Made by a program: the position numbers and the translations under genes | Source: Anisus vortex | Lineage: Eukaryota; Mollusca; Gastropoda; Planorbidae | Assembly: GCA_949126835.1 (NCBI GenBank) | Contig: OX421498.1 | Span: 29,493,581 to 29,557,580 of the forward strand | Direction: 5' to 3' | Length of the DNA: 64,000 bases | Notes under the pieces: generated by a model | Told to the model about the DNA's origin: nothing | Databases searched by the model: none | Seen by the model: the letters and a program-made list of their open reading frames with translations, nothing else | Part shown: positions 60,001 to 64,000 of the stretch, piece after piece | How positions within the stretch are numbered: position 1 is the first letter of the stretch | Layout: each line of letters starts with the position of its first letter

Positions 60001-63000
60001 TTTTCCGGCTTGTGACTTGTGACGTTGCGCAAAGGGGGGGGAAGGGGGGAACCGAAATCCGGTTTTAAACCGGTTTTATAGATCCGAAAACCGGTTTTAA
60101 CATCCCTACTTATAATGGCTGTATCAAGTTCAAAGATACAAAACATGTGTACATATCATATGATGTCATTCCTTTTTTAACATGAGCAATTTAATATGGA
60201 AACCTATTATTGACCCAATATACCAAAATACTCAGATTTATAAAGATTTACTCTCTCTATATATAAATATATAAATGGATGATTTTTAGACAATTCATAC
60301 AGTTTCAAGGATGTTACCAGGCAGTTGTTAATGTGTGATATAATATTACGTATTTATATTGAGTATCTCTCCAAGCTATCACGTAGTGTGCTCGTCTTTC
60401 AATAACAATAGGAAAGGCACAAAGAGACATGTCAGCAAGAAACATTTTTTAACTTTGTTTCGCTTTTTTGTCTCCGATTTCACTGCTTTTATTTTTTTGT
60501 TTTAATATTTCATTGATAAAAATTTAATTTTTGATAGGTAAAATAAGTACCCTTCGGACCAAACTGATCATAGGGCTGGTGAAGCAACGTTCTCAAGTTT
60601 CTGTGGCCATGGCATACTAGGGGATGTGTGGCCAGCACAATGCCCAGCCGCCTTTACTTTGCCTCAACGTGTATCAGGTACCCATCAGAGCTGGGTAAAC
60701 TCAGGGACACCCTCAAATCCCAGGAAAAAAAAACTAGCCTGCACAAGGATTTGAACCCAGGACCTTCGGATCGCCAGTCGAATGCACTACCACTCGGCCA
60801 CCATGCCCCATTTTTTATAGGTAATTAAAAAAAATATTAAGATTGTCAAAAATCTGTTGATGTGGCGTATTCTAATTTCCACAACAAAAAAAGGAAAAGT
60901 CACATACAAGTCTGTAGAGCTTTGGTGTATATTTGTTAGGATTTTGATTAAGTTTTTATATATGAATATGTATAAATCTCAGAAATGTCAAGATTTTTCT
61001 ATTCATTTATATTTATTTATTTTTTTTTGCAAATTTTTGAATTTTTGTAGTCAGACCTCATTTTTTATAGTAACTACAAAAAGAGTTAGTGGTATTTGGC
61101 AGGTTAAACATGAAAAGCCCAATCCAAGTGGTAGCCTATAGGGAATATAAAAAGTTTGGAGCTTCTGGTTTGAACAGTAGTGTTTAAACACTGGCTATTT
61201 TTTTTTTGCTGGGGAAGGGGAGTTAAGAAGATTCAGCTAGCCTAGATAAGATAGAACTTGATGTTAAGGACCATAAAGTTAAGCTTATTGCAGGTAGATA
61301 CAATAATACCCAGCAATTTTATGTGACAACTAACAAAATTGTTGAAAGTATTAGTTTGGCAAAAAATGACCTGTAAAAAGATTTTTTAAAGTTTATTTTA
61401 CCAGCAGGAATGACTCCAATAGGTATGTTTAACTTCACTAGGTCTCCGTCAGGGTTGTCATAGTTATGACCAGATTTCTTTTGTTGTTGAATAGTCAATC
61501 CTTGAAGCACCTCTTGATATAGACCATCACCACCGACAACAACAATACTGAAAACAAAATATAAAGATGGTCAGTGGATTATTCATAATAGTTAAAATTG
61601 TATAAACAATATATAAAAGGAAATGTAAATATTGTATGACTGTATTCTTAGGAATCCTAATGGTATCATTGAGAAAGCCAACATTTTGATCTGTAATTTT
61701 GTTTGCAAGAGAGCATAATTTCTATTCTTAAAGATACCAAAATTGGTTTCAAGTATTAGATTTTTATATTTATCCAAAGCTACATGATAATTATCTTCAT
61801 AATATCCAGTAGCTGTAAATCTGTACAGTTTTTCAGAGGTTTTTCCCACACAAAATAAAGCCTTTAAGTAAAAAAAACAAAAATCTTTTTTAAAGAGTTA
61901 CACACTATTGCCATATGGCTAATGTAAAAGCAATAAGTGTTGTGAAGTGTCATAATTACCCATCATATTGAGAAAAATCTGTACTTTCACCAATCTCTAA
62001 AGCCTGTTTAGATCTTTCCGTCACTGAAAATAAAAATAAAAATTGTAGAAGGATAAATGAAAACTCTTAATATATTAAATAAAAAAACATCTAATAAAAA
62101 TATATATTCTATAAATTTTAGTAACCCTATTCTAACATGATGGCAGTTAATTTAAAGTTAAACTAAGGTAGTGAGGTATGATTTAATTGCCATTTCTGTT
62201 GCATTCATAAGTTTCAATGTTCCTTGGGATAATGTGGTCTTTAACAGTTATGGAGGAACAAATCATTGAATCAAACAAATTGTCCCATGAAAGCTAGAAT
62301 AATAATCAATATGTCTAATTATTTTTTCATGTATTGAGCACAATTCAGCTAAATGTGCATTTAGATTTCATTTCACATAAAGTGTACAACCAACTTACCA
62401 ACAACAACAGTTTCAATTCCTGCAAGTCTGAACAAAGGCTCAACCGATTTATTATATATCTGAACTCCATTACCAGAACCACCAATTGGATTGATAACAA
62501 CAAAAAGTTTCTTTGGTCGTCCGGAATCTATAAACAAGAAATGCAATGAATAAAGATGGAGAGAATTAGTTTCAACAATGATGTGTGGCATAAAAACCAA
62601 TAAGACAAGGTGATAACATCATAATATCAATAAGAGCTTAAACTATTTCAGACACAATTGCTGTGGAAATCTGTGAAGAGAGGAATATGGTTCTACTCTA
62701 AATATAAACCTTTCTTACTGTTTTCAAAGGATTTTGCATATGACATAGCACATCGTGCATTGGGAAAACCAGGGCATCACTATAAAAATAAATGAGATGA
62801 GTTTTGTAAGTTAAAGTAAAGCTCTGAACTCAAGACCTTAGGTTTCAGGTGCAAATGGTCAAGACATTAACACATCATCATCTCTTCAAATGTTTTTTTT
62901 ATATGTGATGGAAATCAAACTTTAAAAAAACATTAAAGAAAAAATGGCTATTAGCATTTTAACATCAGATATTTTAGAAATGTTACTGGACCGTTAAAAA

Positions 63001-63406
63001 AGTATTAATGTTTATCACATATTTTCAACATCCCTTTGCAAGAATGGCCAAGCAGGCAGATATGTTTTAGTACCAGTAATTTAGTAATTTTGTGTTGCCG
63101 GTTAAAAAACAACTGTTCAATAACTAAATCAAGAAGGTCTTTGTTTATTTTAGCAAAATAAATATTCAATAAATATTATTTATATAGCTTTCTCTCATTC
63201 AAAGTAGAGTAGTGACAAAAAATTACCTGCAATTTGTTCGTTAATTAAGCATAAACATTGTTCCGAATGTCCTTGAAGCTTCAGCGTCCTCACATCTAAG
63301 ATATTGTTGGAGCTGCGCTGAATATAGTGCAATGTAAATAACCCAGCTTGAGAAGACTTGTCTGTAGGCTTCACACATATTACTTCAGACCATTTCAAGA
63401 AGGTGG
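54050..63406 (-). CDS. Ceramide-kinase / CERKL-family lipid kinase, 3' part (N-terminal exons outside)
   Basis: Minus-strand exons, 5' to 3': 63227-63406, 62399-62527, 61960-62023, 61402-61547, 58692-58790, 57984-58130, 56562-56643, 56439-56461 (23 nt), 55416-55609 and 54288-54469. All are GT-AG and phase-compatible, about 415 residues. The product should phosphorylate a ceramide-like or related lipid with ATP. Domain order: end of a PH-like region (FTLHYIQR); DAGK-catalytic start RPKKLFVVINPIGGSGNG; VTERSKQAL; nucleotide loop IVVVGGDGLYQEVLQGL; IPIGVIPAG then GTGNGATRYF; GYFVAYGMLGDLIKRTQELR; and NVDGELVHLETPELIV near the end, matching CERK's DGEVLH region. Probable last exon 54050-54139 (NKLYGGLEQL, like the LYGG end of CERKL), but its frame is one base off the preceding donor. 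Read strictly, the protein stops at 54094. Human CERK is 537 residues, so about 60 N-terminal residues are missing here. GTGN replaces CERK's GSTD. Confidence 0.88.
56005..56262 (-). mobile_element. tRNA-headed SINE, family A, in a kinase intron
   Basis: The tail is at 56015 (TACCCTTCAGACC), the body carries TCAGAGTTGGGTCGACTAAG, and the tRNA-like head is at 56262-56205. It sits in the intron between 56439 and 55609. Confidence 0.87.
57305..57680 (+). repeat. 47-bp minisatellite in a kinase intron
   Basis: About eight units of TTTAAAGATCTACAAATTGG plus CAACTCTAACTGTGATACCC plus seven bases. The central units are nearly identical. Confidence 0.93.
59221..60108. mobile_element. hAT-type TIR element, 888 bp, in a kinase intron
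   Basis: It starts TAGGAATGTTAAACGAAAAC and ends with the inverted GGTTTTAACATCCCTA. Both ends continue with AACCGG / CCGGTT-rich subterminal repeats. An exact 8-bp target duplication, CTTATAAT, lies at 59213-59220 and 60109-60116. No transposase frame. Confidence 0.93.
60540..60810 (-). mobile_element. tRNA-headed SINE, family A, in a kinase intron
   Basis: Complete copy with a good minus-strand head (GGGGCATGGTGGCCGAGTGG, box B GGGTTCAAATCC). It lies in the intron between exons 61402-61547 and 58692-58790. Confidence 0.92.
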
Positions 63407-64000
63407 CTGTAAGCAAATCATTTGATAGTTAACAATTATTGAAAGTTTGTACAGTGTTTTACAGCAAAATAATGTAGGCCTATATTTATTTAGGTTTACC
63501 TATTTATATCATAAGTTTTATTTATATATCTAAACCATTTCAATAATAACTCTATTATGCTGACACATTAGAAAATAGTTATTGGGGACCAGCAGGGAAA
63601 ATGATTTTTTATTTAAATTACAACAAAGGTTCTGGCAGTAGTACAAATGTCAAAATATATATGTTTACTTTAGCTATTCTTATAATAAGTTTACAGACGT
63701 TCCTTCTAGTTTTGTCATTATCAATTTTATAATATTATGGTAAACAATATAAACATATAATTAATGTAGTTAGTGAAATTGTTTTAGATGGAATTTTTTT
63801 TTCACATTTTATTTCAATCACTTTCCTCCCCTTTGACACATATCATCACACATTTCTGACCTCCCACCCTCCCTTTGTGATTGTGCATGAATATGTTAGG
63901 CTATTTTTGGATGGCCACAAACTTTGTGACAAAGTAGTCATATATATAATATAGTAGTCATTATTATATAAATATATAGCCGGTCATGTCGTAGGCCTAT
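63407..64000. other. Upstream intron of the lipid kinase
   Basis: An acceptor (TTGCTTACAG on the minus strand) bounds the exon at 63406. No earlier coding exon is visible up to the window end. A LINE/SINE tail (GAAGGAACGTCTGTAAACTT, minus strand) lies at about 63685-63712, and an AT-rich tract ends the window. Confidence 0.5.

Noticed and set aside
62719..62779. Candidate kinase exon (AG...GTAAGA borders)
   Set aside because: 61 bases long. Including it shifts the frame and meets a stop, whereas the flanking exons 63227-63406 and 62399-62527 join directly in phase and match the family.
1..64000. CRISPR arrays, operons or bacterial genes
   Set aside because: Tandem arrays here have no unique spacers, and the spliced genes and eukaryotic transposons rule out a prokaryotic source.

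Overview
The window looks like AT-rich, repeat-dense gastropod mollusc DNA. That assignment is an inference, not a measured result. It rests on spliced genes with GT-AG introns, a ceramide-kinase-type lipid kinase, CR1-like and RTE-like LINE fragments, several tRNA-headed SINE families, hAT and pogo-type transposons, and many long minisatellites. Most long open frames here are artefacts of minisatellites whose unit length is a multiple of three.

Layout. 1-10180: mostly non-coding, with LINE/SINE pieces and one ORF (6843-7430, minus) resembling an extracellular receptor exon. About 10185-20155: first unit of a segmental duplication, carrying a five-exon gene for a small secreted protein with 12 cysteines (14288-18865, plus). 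20318-21405: composite repeat. 22265-23215: fragment of a third duplicated unit, split by a terminal-inverted-repeat element. 23216-24950: decayed pogo/Tigger transposase. 26407-26532: one broken exon of a phytanoyl-CoA-dioxygenase-like (PHYHD1-type) gene. 28340-33258: LINE/SINE pieces, a perfect 30-bp minisatellite and a TIR element. 33259-47765: second unit of the duplication with the second secreted-protein gene (39376-45916, or to 46414 with a sixth exon). 47766-54000: repeats and no recognised gene. 54050-63406 (minus): ten well supported exons plus a probable last exon of a ceramide-kinase/CERKL-family lipid kinase whose first exon(s) lie outside the window.

The two secreted-protein paralogs are the most interesting part. 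A 94-bp TATA-containing block in front of the start codon is nearly identical (93 of 94 by hand) and intron 4 is about 92% identical. In 75 aligned codons of exons 4 and 5, however, I count about 30 amino-acid-changing codons and only 3 silent ones, with all 12 cysteines kept. That is the pattern of a rapidly diversifying secreted protein. The repeat arrays inside these genes also copy splice sites: a 54-bp acceptor array before exon 2 and a donor array after exon 3. Comparing the two units gives clean filled and empty sites for several transposons.
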